Source: Candidatus Zhuqueibacterota bacterium
GTDB taxonomy: Bacteria; Zhuqueibacterota; Zhuqueibacteria; Oceanimicrobiales; Oceanimicrobiaceae
Direction: 5' to 3'
Length of the DNA stretch: 64,000 nt
NCBI GenBank assembly: GCA_029261995.1
Contig: JAJDAF010000064.1
Span: 1-64,000 of the forward strand
Shown: one piece after another, positions 9,518 to 17,328 of the stretch
Layout: each line of letters starts with the position of its first letter
How positions within the stretch are numbered: the first letter of the stretch is position 1
Notes under the pieces: model-generated
Database searches by the model: none
The model's input: only the letters and a program-made list of their open reading frames with translations
What the model was told of the DNA's origin: nothing
Made by a program: the position numbers and the translations under genes

Positions 9518-9991
9518 GACGCACAGACTGAAGCATCCATTTCTTGGGCTTGGCCTCCTGCTCTCTACCGGCGTTCCGCAACTTGCCGTTTCGGTCAATC
9601 GCCAATCATATCGCTGTTCCCGCCTTGCATTTGGATTCGCCGGATTATTTAGCATACAAAGTCGGTTCTACTGAAGCAACACTGAGCATCATCAGAACCT
9701 GCAATGCCGCTCGTGTATGGTAATATGGTAAACGGCTGGCGCCAAACGAGCGCCACAGCGGCGAGACGGCCCGAAGCAAAGCCGTCATCGTCAGCGGATG
9801 GCTGATAGTTCTTCAAGATAAAAGCCAACCAGCATCTTTGACTTTTTGGCTCTGACTTGCTACAGATATATCACCCCGATCAGGGTTTTAACTCAATAAC
9901 CGCGTAGCGGTGGAATGTTTATAGGAAATCGAATACAAGAATGATTAACCCCAGAAGGGTGGCAGCGAGATTTAATGTGCGGATGGGGGAG

Positions 9992-10025
9992 ATTGCGAAG
10001 ACCACAAAGCTGTGGCCTTCGCAAT
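9992..10025. repeat. ATTGCGAAG-type palindromic repeat
   Basis: Hairpin with arms ATTGCGAAG-CCACA and TGTGG-CTTCGCAAT, one unpaired base on each side and a four-base loop. The outer sequence TCATTGCGAAG...CTTCGCAATCTC resembles a palindrome widely scattered in bacterial genomes. It lies 34 bases after the stop of the minus-strand gene at 10059. Confidence 0.55.
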
Positions 10026-10058
10026 GACAGTTTTTGCGTATTCTTTCGGAATGATGAA

Positions 10059-10760
10059 TCAGGGTGTCACCGGGGTCTCGACTTCTTCGTTGACCACGGT
10101 GACCTTGGTGCTCGAACGGCGTGGCGTGAATTTGCGGCGCAGGCCATAATCGATCAGCTTCGGGTCGCTGGGGCCGGCCGGCAGCACCGTGACCAGGTAG
10201 GCGTAAACACGTTCGCGCAGCACGGCGTAGTCGGCCATTTCCTGCGCCAGATCGCGACGGGTCTGTTCGCCTTGCGCCACCAGGGCGTTGATTTTGTCTA
10301 CTGCCTGGCGCAGTTCCGTGGCCAGGGTGTTGACCGTGGCCAGCACCTCGGCGGCGGGTTTGATGCCGTCATCCGGCTGGGCCTCGGTGATTTCCAGGAT
10401 TTGCTGCAGCCGCGCCAGCACCAGCAGCCGTTTGCCCTGTTTCGGTTTGTCGAAATTGTAGAGCTGCAGGGCCATATCTTTGTTCTCTTTGCCGGCCAGA
10501 CTGGTCAGGGAGAAGCGCACGCCGGAAATCGCCTTGATGCTCTGTTTCTGGAATCCCTTTGCCATACGCCGTTCCTGATTTTCATCGGCCTGCAAGATGC
10601 TGTAGGCGGCCAGGTGGTCTGGAAAGGCATCCTTTGCCGTCTCGACCTCGCTCTTCAGATCGTCACGCAGGGGGGTGCCGGAATTGTTGTGGCCCTCCCA
10701 CAGGTTCTGCAGCAGTTCGCTCCAATAGGTGAAATTCTTGGTGATGAGTCTGTAAGCCAT
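10059..10760 (-). CDS. unknown helical protein, paralogue of 40685-41398
   Basis: 233 residues, predominantly helical, no signal peptide or membrane segment. I recognise no family. It is clearly paralogous to the gene at 40685-41398: both share a start-proximal YW-ELLQN-WE-HNNSGTPLR block, an AFP motif, a central LQ-I segment, an RVYAYLVT segment and a YGLRRKF motif before a Thr/Val/Glu/Pro-rich tail. The ATG at 10760 follows AAAGGATG. About 220 bases upstream lies an array of 21-bp repeats, an arrangement repeated at the paralogue, so array and gene probably belong together. Confidence 0.75.
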   Translation of the reverse strand: MAYRLITKNFTYWSELLQNLWEGHNNSGTPLRDDLKSEVETAKDAFPDHLAAYSILQADENQERRMAKGFQKQSIKAISGVRFSLTSLAGKENKDMALQLYNFDKPKQGKRLLVLARLQQILEITEAQPDDGIKPAAEVLATVNTLATELRQAVDKINALVAQGEQTRRDLAQEMADYAVLRERVYAYLVTVLPAGPSDPKLIDYGLRRKFTPRRSSTKVTVVNEEVETPVTP

Positions 10761-10976
10761 TATTGCATCCTTTCAATTAATGATCTTGCCTGTCCTTGTC
10801 ATCGGCATGCCACGGTGATTTCCTTAAGTTTTATTTTGCCCCGAGACGAGACTGAGCACGCCAGGTTGCGCCGGTCTATGCCTAAACCTTTGTAAAACAA
10901 CGTCATCGTCCTTTCGTCCCGGCAATTTCTTGCTGATTCACAGGGAGATGTTGTTTGATTTCTGTCATAACCCCCT

Positions 10977-11186
10977 GGATATTTGAGCAAGATACTCGGA
11001 TATTTTGGCAAGATACATGGATATTTGGGCAAGATACATGGATATTTGGGCAAGATACTTGGATATTTGAGCAAGATACTTGGATATTTGGGCAAGATAC
11101 TTGAATGTTTGAGCAAGATACTTGGATATTTTGGCAAGATACTTGGATATTTTCGGTTTCACATTGGATGTTTGGCGTTGCACCAG
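10977..11186. repeat. array of ten 21-bp direct repeats
   Basis: Units begin GGATATTT at 10977, 10998, 11019, 11040, 11061, 11082, 11103, 11124, 11145 and 11166, exactly 21 bases apart; the last two are diverged. Typical unit on the plus strand: GGATATTTGGGCAAGATACT. Because 21 is a multiple of three and the unit has no stop codons, all minus-strand frames stay open across the array, giving heptapeptide repeats such as NIQVSCP or QISKYLA. 21 bp is also two helical turns. It is not a CRISPR array: there are no unique spacers. Confidence 0.9.
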
Positions 11187-11541
11187 GGGGGCACAGCGGA
11201 ATCAAGTTCTTCCGGGGAGTGTTTACAGGGACCGGCCTCTGAGAGGGTGGGGATGAGTTTATGGGAGTGGAACCATGAAACCTGACCTATGGCAGAATCC
11301 AGTCAGCAATGGGTCTTCTCGGTGCGGTAGGCGTAGTGGTGGTAGCGGCGAACTTCCCGCACCTGGTTAAAGAGTCCGGCATTCTGGGGTGGGTTGAAAT
11401 TTCTGCTTGCTTTGCATGGGAAATGTTACTATTCTATCCATAGTTGTCTTTCACGACCCCAATATCAGCTAAAAATATGGAAAATGTAGGGGAAACCTTC
11501 CTTGTTTCACATCGAAATATCATAATAGGTGGACATTTCGT

Positions 11542-11578
11542 CCATATATATGGGTTGATCGCATGGACTTTTTCCATG
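11542..11578. promoter_or_regulatory. palindromes ahead of the PIN/DUF4145-like pair
   Basis: CCATATATATGG at 11542-11553 is a perfect 12-bp palindrome, followed at 11562-11578 by CATGGA-N5-TCCATG. They lie 50-80 bases upstream of the PIN-like gene in an otherwise gene-free AT-rich leader and are plausible operator sites for autoregulation. No protein is known to bind them. Confidence 0.35.
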
Positions 11579-11623
11579 GATCCAGATCGTTAGATTTGAT
11601 ATTGAGGTCAGTATTTCGGAAAA

Positions 11624-12565
11624 ATGCGACTCATCTACCTAGACCAGTGGGCGTGGATACAGCTAGCTCGAGCCTATCATCGTATCGAGTCAAGTAAGAT
11701 CTTACGTGCTCTCCTTGAATTCGTCCAAACTGCTAAAGAGAGCGGCACAGCAAGATTTCCTCTATCGCTGGCTCATTATTATGAAACAAACACACACCGA
11801 GACCATGATAGCCGGCTGCGACTTTCTGAAGTGATGATCAAATTCAGCGAGCTAGACACTATCCCGAGCTTGGATAGCGTGATTCGTCATGAAGTAGAGA
11901 GAGCACTCAAGAGGAGGTTCCCAGACCATATTATCCAAAACCCCTTTTCACTCATAGGAAAGGGAGTTCAACACGCGTCTGGGTACTCGAAGGAAATGAA
12001 GATTGGGAGAAAAGAAAGGATGTCATCCAACGAACATAGAGCACTTAAGGCGTTTGCGAATCAATGGTTCCAGATATCCAGCCTTGTCGGACCAGACGCA
12101 TTGGGTTCGGGTCTCCCAAGAATCACTGAGTTTCCTGGTGGCAGAAACTTTACCGCCTTATTGTCTGAGTTACCCAATGATGTCAAGAACATTCCAGAAT
12201 TTGGTCTTGATGCCTATTTTACAGGCAGATGCATCAACGACATAAGGCCCATAATAGAGGATGTTTTAATGTCGTCAGGTCTTGATTGGAAAGACTTCGA
12301 GGCGCTGAATCCAAGCGATAAGATTCAATTCGTCAGCGAACTTCCAAGTAGAAGAGTTGAAAGACATCTGATGCGCCAGTTTACAAAAAATGCAAACCTG
12401 CCGAAACGAGATAGCGATTTGAATGATTGGGCATACTTGGGCATAGCCGTTTCTTACTGTGATGTCGTTTTGGCCGAAAAGCAATTTACTGATTTGGTAA
12501 ATCGAAAAGGGTTGGTTAAAAAGGCTGTAGTGATCTCCAGTTTGGCCGAACTGCCACGCGTATGA
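11624..12565 (+). CDS. PIN-like domain protein, putative nuclease
   Basis: 313 residues, long for a PIN protein (usually about 130), as if a helical region is inserted. The first strand (RLIYLDQWAW) supplies Asp7, and YYETN gives Glu54. The C-terminal segment DLNDWAYLGIAVSYCD supplies Asp265/Asp268 and Asp280, spaced as in PIN nucleases that cut RNA with two metal ions. Only 28 bases separate it from the next gene, so the two form an operon. Other large PIN-like proteins occur in defence islands and toxin pairs; that role here is inference. The ribosome-binding site (CGGAAAA) is weak. Confidence 0.6.
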   Translation: MRLIYLDQWAWIQLARAYHRIESSKILRALLEFVQTAKESGTARFPLSLAHYYETNTHRDHDSRLRLSEVMIKFSELDTIPSLDSVIRHEVERALKRRFPDHIIQNPFSLIGKGVQHASGYSKEMKIGRKERMSSNEHRALKAFANQWFQISSLVGPDALGSGLPRITEFPGGRNFTALLSELPNDVKNIPEFGLDAYFTGRCINDIRPIIEDVLMSSGLDWKDFEALNPSDKIQFVSELPSRRVERHLMRQFTKNANLPKRDSDLNDWAYLGIAVSYCDVVLAEKQFTDLVNRKGLVKKAVVISSLAELPRV

Positions 12566-12593
12566 ATAGAGATAAAAGCTCTAAGATGCCTAC

Positions 12594-13430
12594 ATGAGTT
12601 TGAACAAGAAACTTTTAACTGGCCTACTATCTGGCATTAGTATCGATAAATTTCCTCATCTGCCATGTTCTTCCTGTGGTAGCGTTTCTTTAAAATTGTC
12701 GTCACGAGATATGAGATACCGTCCACTGACTAATCAATATGACCCGCAGCAATTTGAGAAAGAGGGTTTCGATTCGAGTATACTTCTAGGCCTTTTGCAG
12801 GTGGTGGGCTCTGTGATAGAACAGTTACAATGGATTCAATCACGATTCAGCGGATTTCTGAAATGTAGCTCCTGTGGCGAAGTTGTTGCCGTGATTGGAA
12901 GGGCCAAAGTGCCTAGTGAATATTCAAAGAAGAACCACACATACTTTAAGGCAAAGTTAATTCCTGAATTCTTTTCTCCACCCATACCCCTAATAGCTTT
13001 ACAAGCTGAGTATCCCGAGTCTGTAAAGCTGGAGTTAGCAAAGTCATTCGCTACTTTTTTCTCTGATGCTGCATTGGCAGGTGCCCGTGTTAGGGTTTCA
13101 ATTGAACTCTTACTTAACGTCTTGGAAATTGAAAAAAATCGTAAAGATGATGTTGGCAATGTCAAAACGACTAAATCAGGAAGAGAGCAAAGATTAACTC
13201 TCCAAGAACGTATCCATTTGTTCAAGGTAAAATACCCGGATTACGCAAAAATGCTACTCGCCATTAAATCAATCGGAAATGAGGCGAGCCATAATGCCGA
13301 GATCGATAGATACGATCTATTAGATGCCTATGAAATTCTGGACCATGTTCTTGTCCAACTCTTCATCACACCAAGAAAACATGATAAAATACTTAGCATC
13401 ACTGATAATGTGAATAGTAAATATTCCTAA
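12594..13430 (+). CDS. zinc-ribbon protein with DUF4145-like helical domain
   Basis: 278 residues. Cys pairs at 25/28 (PCSSCGS) and 91/94 (KCSSCGE) can form a zinc ribbon. The C-terminal half (about 155-265) has the character of DUF4145: a run of helices around LLLNVLEIEK, LTLQERI, AIKSIGNEASHN and an ILDHVLVQLF ending. DUF4145 domains recur in restriction and defence loci, often as partners of nucleases. Here the gene follows the PIN-like gene by 28 bases and both are AT-rich. Likely partner or antitoxin-like regulator of the PIN protein; this is inference. Confidence 0.6.
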   Translation: MSLNKKLLTGLLSGISIDKFPHLPCSSCGSVSLKLSSRDMRYRPLTNQYDPQQFEKEGFDSSILLGLLQVVGSVIEQLQWIQSRFSGFLKCSSCGEVVAVIGRAKVPSEYSKKNHTYFKAKLIPEFFSPPIPLIALQAEYPESVKLELAKSFATFFSDAALAGARVRVSIELLLNVLEIEKNRKDDVGNVKTTKSGREQRLTLQERIHLFKVKYPDYAKMLLAIKSIGNEASHNAEIDRYDLLDAYEILDHVLVQLFITPRKHDKILSITDNVNSKYS

Positions 13431-13505
13431 TCTAAGTAAAAAAATCTAACTTTGCTTTCACTAGATTGTAGGGCTGTGGTGTAATTTTTAAGCTTAGTGA
13501 ACTGC

Positions 13506-13850
13506 CTGCTCGCGAGGGATTTACTCTCCGCGCTCGTCCCACCATGGAATCCCTTGCGGAACAATTGAATTGGGGATTATATCCCCCAACACATGCCGCC
13601 AACGAGAGAAAGTGTTTGTCAAATGAGCCGCTATAAGATTACTGACGAAAGCGGCATCTATTTCACCACGCACACCATTGTGGAATGGCTGTCCGTTTTC
13701 AAAGAGGCCAGGTACTTCGCGATACCTTGCTAGCCATAGACCTGCTGGAACTGCTCTGAGCAGGAGGGGGAATGAAATTCCCAATCTATCAGGTCCGCAG
13801 GGGATTCCATGGTGAGAAAAGGCAAGTGGGCCTAAATCCCCAGCGAGCAG
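13506..13850 (+). mobile_element. 345-bp RAYT-derived inverted-repeat element, copy 1
   Basis: Runs from CTGCTCGCGAGGGATTTA to its imperfect complement TAAATCCCCAGCGAGCAG. The inverted repeats extend about 80 bp inward and include CACCATGGAATCCC at the left and GGGATTCCATGGTG at the right. Between them lies a fossil RAYT start (13623-13733). At 13772 an ATG preceded by AGGAGGGGGA opens a frame that reads out of the element. This makes it a non-autonomous MITE- or REPIN-like unit. The right end lies 5 bases before the next gene's own ATG (13856). Confidence 0.85.
13623..13733 (+). pseudogene. N-terminal fragment of a REP-associated tyrosine transposase
   Basis: 36 codons reading MSRYKITDESGIYFTTHTIV then EWLSVFKEARYFAIPC and a stop. 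The YKITD-GIYFTT-TIVEW-VF pattern resembles the first strand and helix of IS200-like Y1 transposases of the RAYT type. The HUH motif and catalytic Tyr are absent, so it cannot be active. The same fragment, mostly with GTG in place of ATG, occurs in copies 2 to 4 (from about 14859, 16005 and 19716), so it was truncated before the element multiplied. Confidence 0.6.
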
Positions 13851-13855
13851 GTATT

Positions 13856-14704
13856 ATGAATTTGTTGTTATTCATAGAAATAGTTAAGGTAATTCTCGCT
13901 TTAGTTTTGGGACTAGCGCCCATTGCGGTTTTAATGCGTGACTGGCGCCATAGCGACAGAAGAACGAAAGAGTACCACCAGTTCACAACAGGGATAATCA
14001 TAGCTTGGGGCATAAGCAGTGTACTATCAGCCATTATGATATCGATTGAACCATATCTCAAGGAGACCATAACCGAGCATCAGAAATCCAAATTAAAGCC
14101 TGAAGTAAAAGTCGATATCCAAGAGAGAGAGAAAGAGATTGTAGTTACTTTAGAGTCCACTAAGCCTCATGGGGGGATTATTGATGATTTATTTTTCAAG
14201 TTTGACATACCCGGTAAGTTTACAAGCGCGGTCATCAATAATAAACAAAAGATGGAGCACGTTCAGATCTACCCAACTTTTCTGGCGGGCGTAGGTAATG
14301 ATACCATAGCACAAACTGTGCATATTTACTGCAAAACAGTCTTTCCTCATGGTTTTTTTAGGGCGAATATTCTGTATACTCCTACTCAAGTCAGGTCTGT
14401 ACCTGGTAGTGAGAAGCTAGGCTACAAACTCAGATATATGCCCTTAATGGATTTACACGATTTTTCACGTATTCTGTATACATGGAAATACATGAACCAG
14501 TCAATCGCGGAAACAGACTATATCGACCTTACTTTTCTTGATTATATAAGGCAAGACAACGAGAATTTTTTGAAGGTTTGGCGGAAGGAGTATTTTTGGA
14601 AAAGAATTAATCCGCCCAATTTAGATAAGATTTTAGATTCAGTCAGAACAAAGTGGTCGGATGAATGGCTTTCTGAATTCGAACAAAAAAGAAAAGACTG
14701 GTAA
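13856..14704 (+). CDS. membrane protein of unknown function, cargo behind element copy 1
   Basis: 282 residues from the ATG at 13856. Two hydrophobic helices (about 4-24 and 48-66), then a soluble domain. No family recognised. The frame is also open upstream to the element-borne ATG at 13772, which has a much better ribosome-binding site (AGGAGGGGGA) than 13856. The protein may therefore be made with a 28-residue extension (MKFPIYQVRRG...) encoded by the repeat. AT-rich and flanked by element copies 1 and 2, it looks like acquired cargo. Confidence 0.65.
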   Translation: MNLLLFIEIVKVILALVLGLAPIAVLMRDWRHSDRRTKEYHQFTTGIIIAWGISSVLSAIMISIEPYLKETITEHQKSKLKPEVKVDIQEREKEIVVTLESTKPHGGIIDDLFFKFDIPGKFTSAVINNKQKMEHVQIYPTFLAGVGNDTIAQTVHIYCKTVFPHGFFRANILYTPTQVRSVPGSEKLGYKLRYMPLMDLHDFSRILYTWKYMNQSIAETDYIDLTFLDYIRQDNENFLKVWRKEYFWKRINPPNLDKILDSVRTKWSDEWLSEFEQKRKDW

Positions 14705-14738
14705 TTTCAACTTAGGCTAACGACCATACTAACTCTTC

Positions 14739-15083
14739 CTGCTCGCGAGGGATTTACTTTCCGCGCTCGTCCCACCATGGAATCCCTTGCGGAACAATTG
14801 AATTGGGGATTATATCCCCCAACACATGCCGCCGACGAGACAAAGCGTTTGTCAAGTGAGCCGCTATAAGATTACTGACGAAAACGGCATCTATTTCACC
14901 ACGCACACCATTGTGGAATGGATGCCCGTTTTCAAAGAGACCAGGTACTTCGCGATACCTTGCTAGCCATAGACCTGCAGGAACTGCTCTGAGCAGGAGG
15001 GGGAATGAAATTCCCAATCTATCCGTTCCGCAGGGGATTCCATGGTGAGAAAAGGCAAGTGGGCCTAAATCCCCAGCGAGCAG
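14739..15083 (+). mobile_element. 345-bp RAYT-derived inverted-repeat element, copy 2
   Basis: Same length, ends and orientation as copy 1, with scattered substitutions. The outward frame starts at the ATG at 15005 (AGGAGGGGGA upstream), runs 30 codons and stops at 15095-15097, its TGA overlapping the ATG of the next gene at 15094 as ATGA. This overlap would couple translation of the cargo gene to the element. Confidence 0.85.
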
Positions 15084-15093
15084 AGGACTCAAA

Positions 15094-15810
15094 ATGAAAA
15101 GTAATATGCTGGATAGCCATTCTTATCGAAGATTCTATTTAATTGGTGCAATTGCATCCTTATTACAATTAGCTACCATTGGATTATATATAATTGTCAC
15201 TATGATTTATGGTTCTAGGATCACAGATGCAGAAGAATTTTTTATCTACCAACAATCCCATTATTGGTCTAGTTTGCTTCGTTTAGATCTGCTCATGCTA
15301 ATCCTTATCGGATTGTATCTTGGTAACTTTCCTGGATTGTTTTTAGCCCTCTGGCGAACAAATCCAATTACGTCACTCTTTGCATTTTCATTTACTATTT
15401 TTGCTGTTCTTTTGAGTTTTGCTGGCGAATCTACATTTGCATTAAAGCATTTAGGTGAAATATATTCTTCGGCAACCAGTGATTTAGAACGATCGCAGAT
15501 TGTAACATCTGGTGAAGCAGTTCTTGCAAGCGGTTGGTGGAATAGCACAGGATCGTACATGACCGGTATTTTATTACAGAGCAGTGGAATGATTATATCT
15601 ATAGTAATGCTGAAAAGTGTTCGTTTTAGCAAAATTACAGCAGTAGCAGGATTAATTGGAAATGGTTTTGATCTTTTACAACATCTATTTTCTCCGTTCT
15701 TTCCTCAAATTTCAGAATATTTATCATTTGCGATGGTTGCTTATCTGCTTTGGTATCCGATGTTGTCAAGAGATCTATTTCGGCTTGCTAAGAATCAAAA
15801 ATTTAGTTAA
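15094..15810 (+). CDS. six-helix membrane protein, DUF4386-like
   Basis: 238 residues with about six hydrophobic helices. The pattern of an early YRRFYLIGAIASLLQ segment, a GESTFALKHLGEIYSSA loop and a final LSFAMVAYLLWYP helix resembles DUF4386 membrane proteins, whose function is unknown; the match is by eye only. An AGAGGA site at the element-gene junction serves the ATG, and the ATGA overlap with the element's short frame suggests coupling. AT-rich, foreign-looking cargo between element copies 2 and 3. Confidence 0.7.
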   Translation: MKSNMLDSHSYRRFYLIGAIASLLQLATIGLYIIVTMIYGSRITDAEEFFIYQQSHYWSSLLRLDLLMLILIGLYLGNFPGLFLALWRTNPITSLFAFSFTIFAVLLSFAGESTFALKHLGEIYSSATSDLERSQIVTSGEAVLASGWWNSTGSYMTGILLQSSGMIISIVMLKSVRFSKITAVAGLIGNGFDLLQHLFSPFFPQISEYLSFAMVAYLLWYPMLSRDLFRLAKNQKFS

Positions 15811-15884
15811 TAGTATAATGGTATTATTGTATCTACGCCCTAACAAGGGCAATGCAATGGGAACTAAAACGCGCGTCGAGTTTC

Positions 15885-16229
15885 CTGCTCGCGAGGGATT
15901 TACTCTCCGCGCTCGTCCCACCATGGAATCCCTTGCGGAACAATTGAATTGGGGATTATATCCCCCAGCACATGCCGCCAACGAGATAAAGCGATTGTCA
16001 AGTGAGCTGCTATAAGATTATTGACGAAAACGGCATCTATTTCACCACGCACACCATTGTGGAATGGCTGCCCGTTTTCAAAGAGGCCAGGTACTTCGCG
16101 ATACCTTGCTAGCCATAGACCTGCTGGAACTGCTCTGAGCAGGCGGGGGAATGAAATTCCCAATCTATCAGTTCCGCAGGGGATTCCATGATGAGAAAAG
16201 GCAAGTGGGCCTAAATCCCCAGCGAGCAG
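15885..16229 (+). mobile_element. 345-bp RAYT-derived inverted-repeat element, copy 3
   Basis: Same ends and orientation as copies 1 and 2. Its outward frame starts at 16151 behind GCGGGGGA, a weakened ribosome-binding site, and runs 43 codons to a TAG at 16280-16282. That is 28 bases before the next gene, which has its own strong site, so coupling is less direct here. Confidence 0.85.
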
Positions 16230-16310
16230 AACAAACTGAAAACACAAAATCCATGCAAGCGGCTACTTGGGCATGCGGTTAGGTTCATTTAAACGATACA
16301 GGAGGAAATC

Positions 16311-17051
16311 ATGAAACGACTTGAGAACAAAATTGCAGTAGTAACCGGTGGTACTACAGGAATTGGGTTTGCTACCGCGAAAAAGTTTCTGGTAGAAGGC
16401 GCAACAGTCGCTGTGTTTGCACGCAAGAGGGATGAACTGGATAAGGCAGTTGCTCAATTGGGGAAAGGATGTTTTGCCTTTCAGGGCGATGTGACCAATC
16501 AAGAAGGCCTTGAAAAGCTCTATAGCGACGTTCATAAGCAGTTTGGTCAACTAGATATCGTTTTTGCCAACGCGGGTCAGGGTGAATTTACGCTATTGGA
16601 TGAAGCAACGGGCGATCACTTTGATCGTATGTTTAACGTCAATACAAAGGGAGTGTTCTTTACCGTGCAGAAAGCGCTTCCCTATCTGAAAGAGGGCGCC
16701 TCCATCATAATCAACGCCTCCATTTCCGGAATTAAGGGCTTTCAGAGGCTAGAAGCCTATTCAGCGTCTAAAGCTGCCGCCCGCTCTCTGGCACGAACCC
16801 TCTCAGCCGATCTCGTTACAAGAGGAATCCGCGTTAACTCGATTTCTCCTGGGTTAATTGACACGCCGATACATCCCAAGATGGGCGCGGCTGGTGAGGA
16901 CATACGGGAAGGTGCTAAGCAGGCAATTCCCCTTGGTCGCGTGGGAACACCGGATGACATTGCAAACGCGGTGGCATTTCTGGCATCGGATGAGGCTTCC
17001 TACATTGTTGGGATTGAGTTGGTGGTCGATGGAGGGCTGACGCAACTTTAA
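16311..17051 (+). CDS. short-chain dehydrogenase/reductase
   Basis: 246 residues, the usual size for a classical SDR. Cofactor loop TGGTTGIG at 12-19, NAG at 87-89, catalytic Ser near 137-139, Tyr150 and Lys154 in YSASK, and the SPGLIDTP and DGG motifs of the C-terminal part. A perfect ribosome-binding site (AGGAGG) lies 6 bases before the ATG. Closest in style to 3-oxoacyl-ACP-reductase-like members, but the substrate cannot be set. It sits among the repeat-separated cargo genes. Confidence 0.9.
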   Translation: MKRLENKIAVVTGGTTGIGFATAKKFLVEGATVAVFARKRDELDKAVAQLGKGCFAFQGDVTNQEGLEKLYSDVHKQFGQLDIVFANAGQGEFTLLDEATGDHFDRMFNVNTKGVFFTVQKALPYLKEGASIIINASISGIKGFQRLEAYSASKAAARSLARTLSADLVTRGIRVNSISPGLIDTPIHPKMGAAGEDIREGAKQAIPLGRVGTPDDIANAVAFLASDEASYIVGIELVVDGGLTQL

Positions 17052-17077
17052 ATGAGATGGCGCTCCAAAATGTCGAG

Positions 17078-17272
17078 CGGGTGGCCCTGACCGATAGAGA
17101 TAGGTAAGACTCCGTGTGGCGCGCGTATTATAGACCGTGCGCTTTATCGCACAATCTAATACATACCATGGAGTCCGGAGACAAAACAGAGCACAGAAAG
17201 AAGGTCAAGCACCACACTACGGGCGCGTGTCACACGTTTGCCACCAGTGCACGTTGGCAGGGCCACCCGCCC
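17078..17272. repeat. long-range inverted repeat pair between SDR and kinase genes
   Basis: GCGGGTGGCCCTGACC at 17080-17095 is complementary, with one mismatch, to the sequence at 17252-17268 (GGCAGGGCCACCCGC). The second arm, GTTGGCAGGGCCACCCGCC, also matches the start of the 99-bp repeats at 19941 and 21182. So a second repeat family with a GGCAGGGCCAC core exists here, separate from the 345-bp elements. Confidence 0.5.
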
Positions 17273-17328
17273 GCCGGTGAAGCGTAAATGTTATACTCCA
17301 CGGAGATACGACAACTCAAGGTAATAAT

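Larger units (their letters stand above)
9464..10058. other. intergenic stretch with hairpins
   Basis: No gene seen. It holds the two hairpins listed separately (9485-9517 and 9992-10025). The rest shows no coding signature on either strand. Confidence 0.5.

Noticed and set aside
8345-9655. 436-codon open frame antisense to the M28 peptidase
   Set aside because: Mirror of a GC-rich gene with clear motifs; no ribosome-binding site or recognisable domain.
10977-11186. Possible CRISPR array
   Set aside because: Units are contiguous 21-bp direct repeats without unique spacers, and there are no cas genes in the window.
11309-11443. 44-codon frame with a hydrophobic start ahead of the PIN-like gene
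   Set aside because: No ribosome-binding site and no recognisable product; likely chance.
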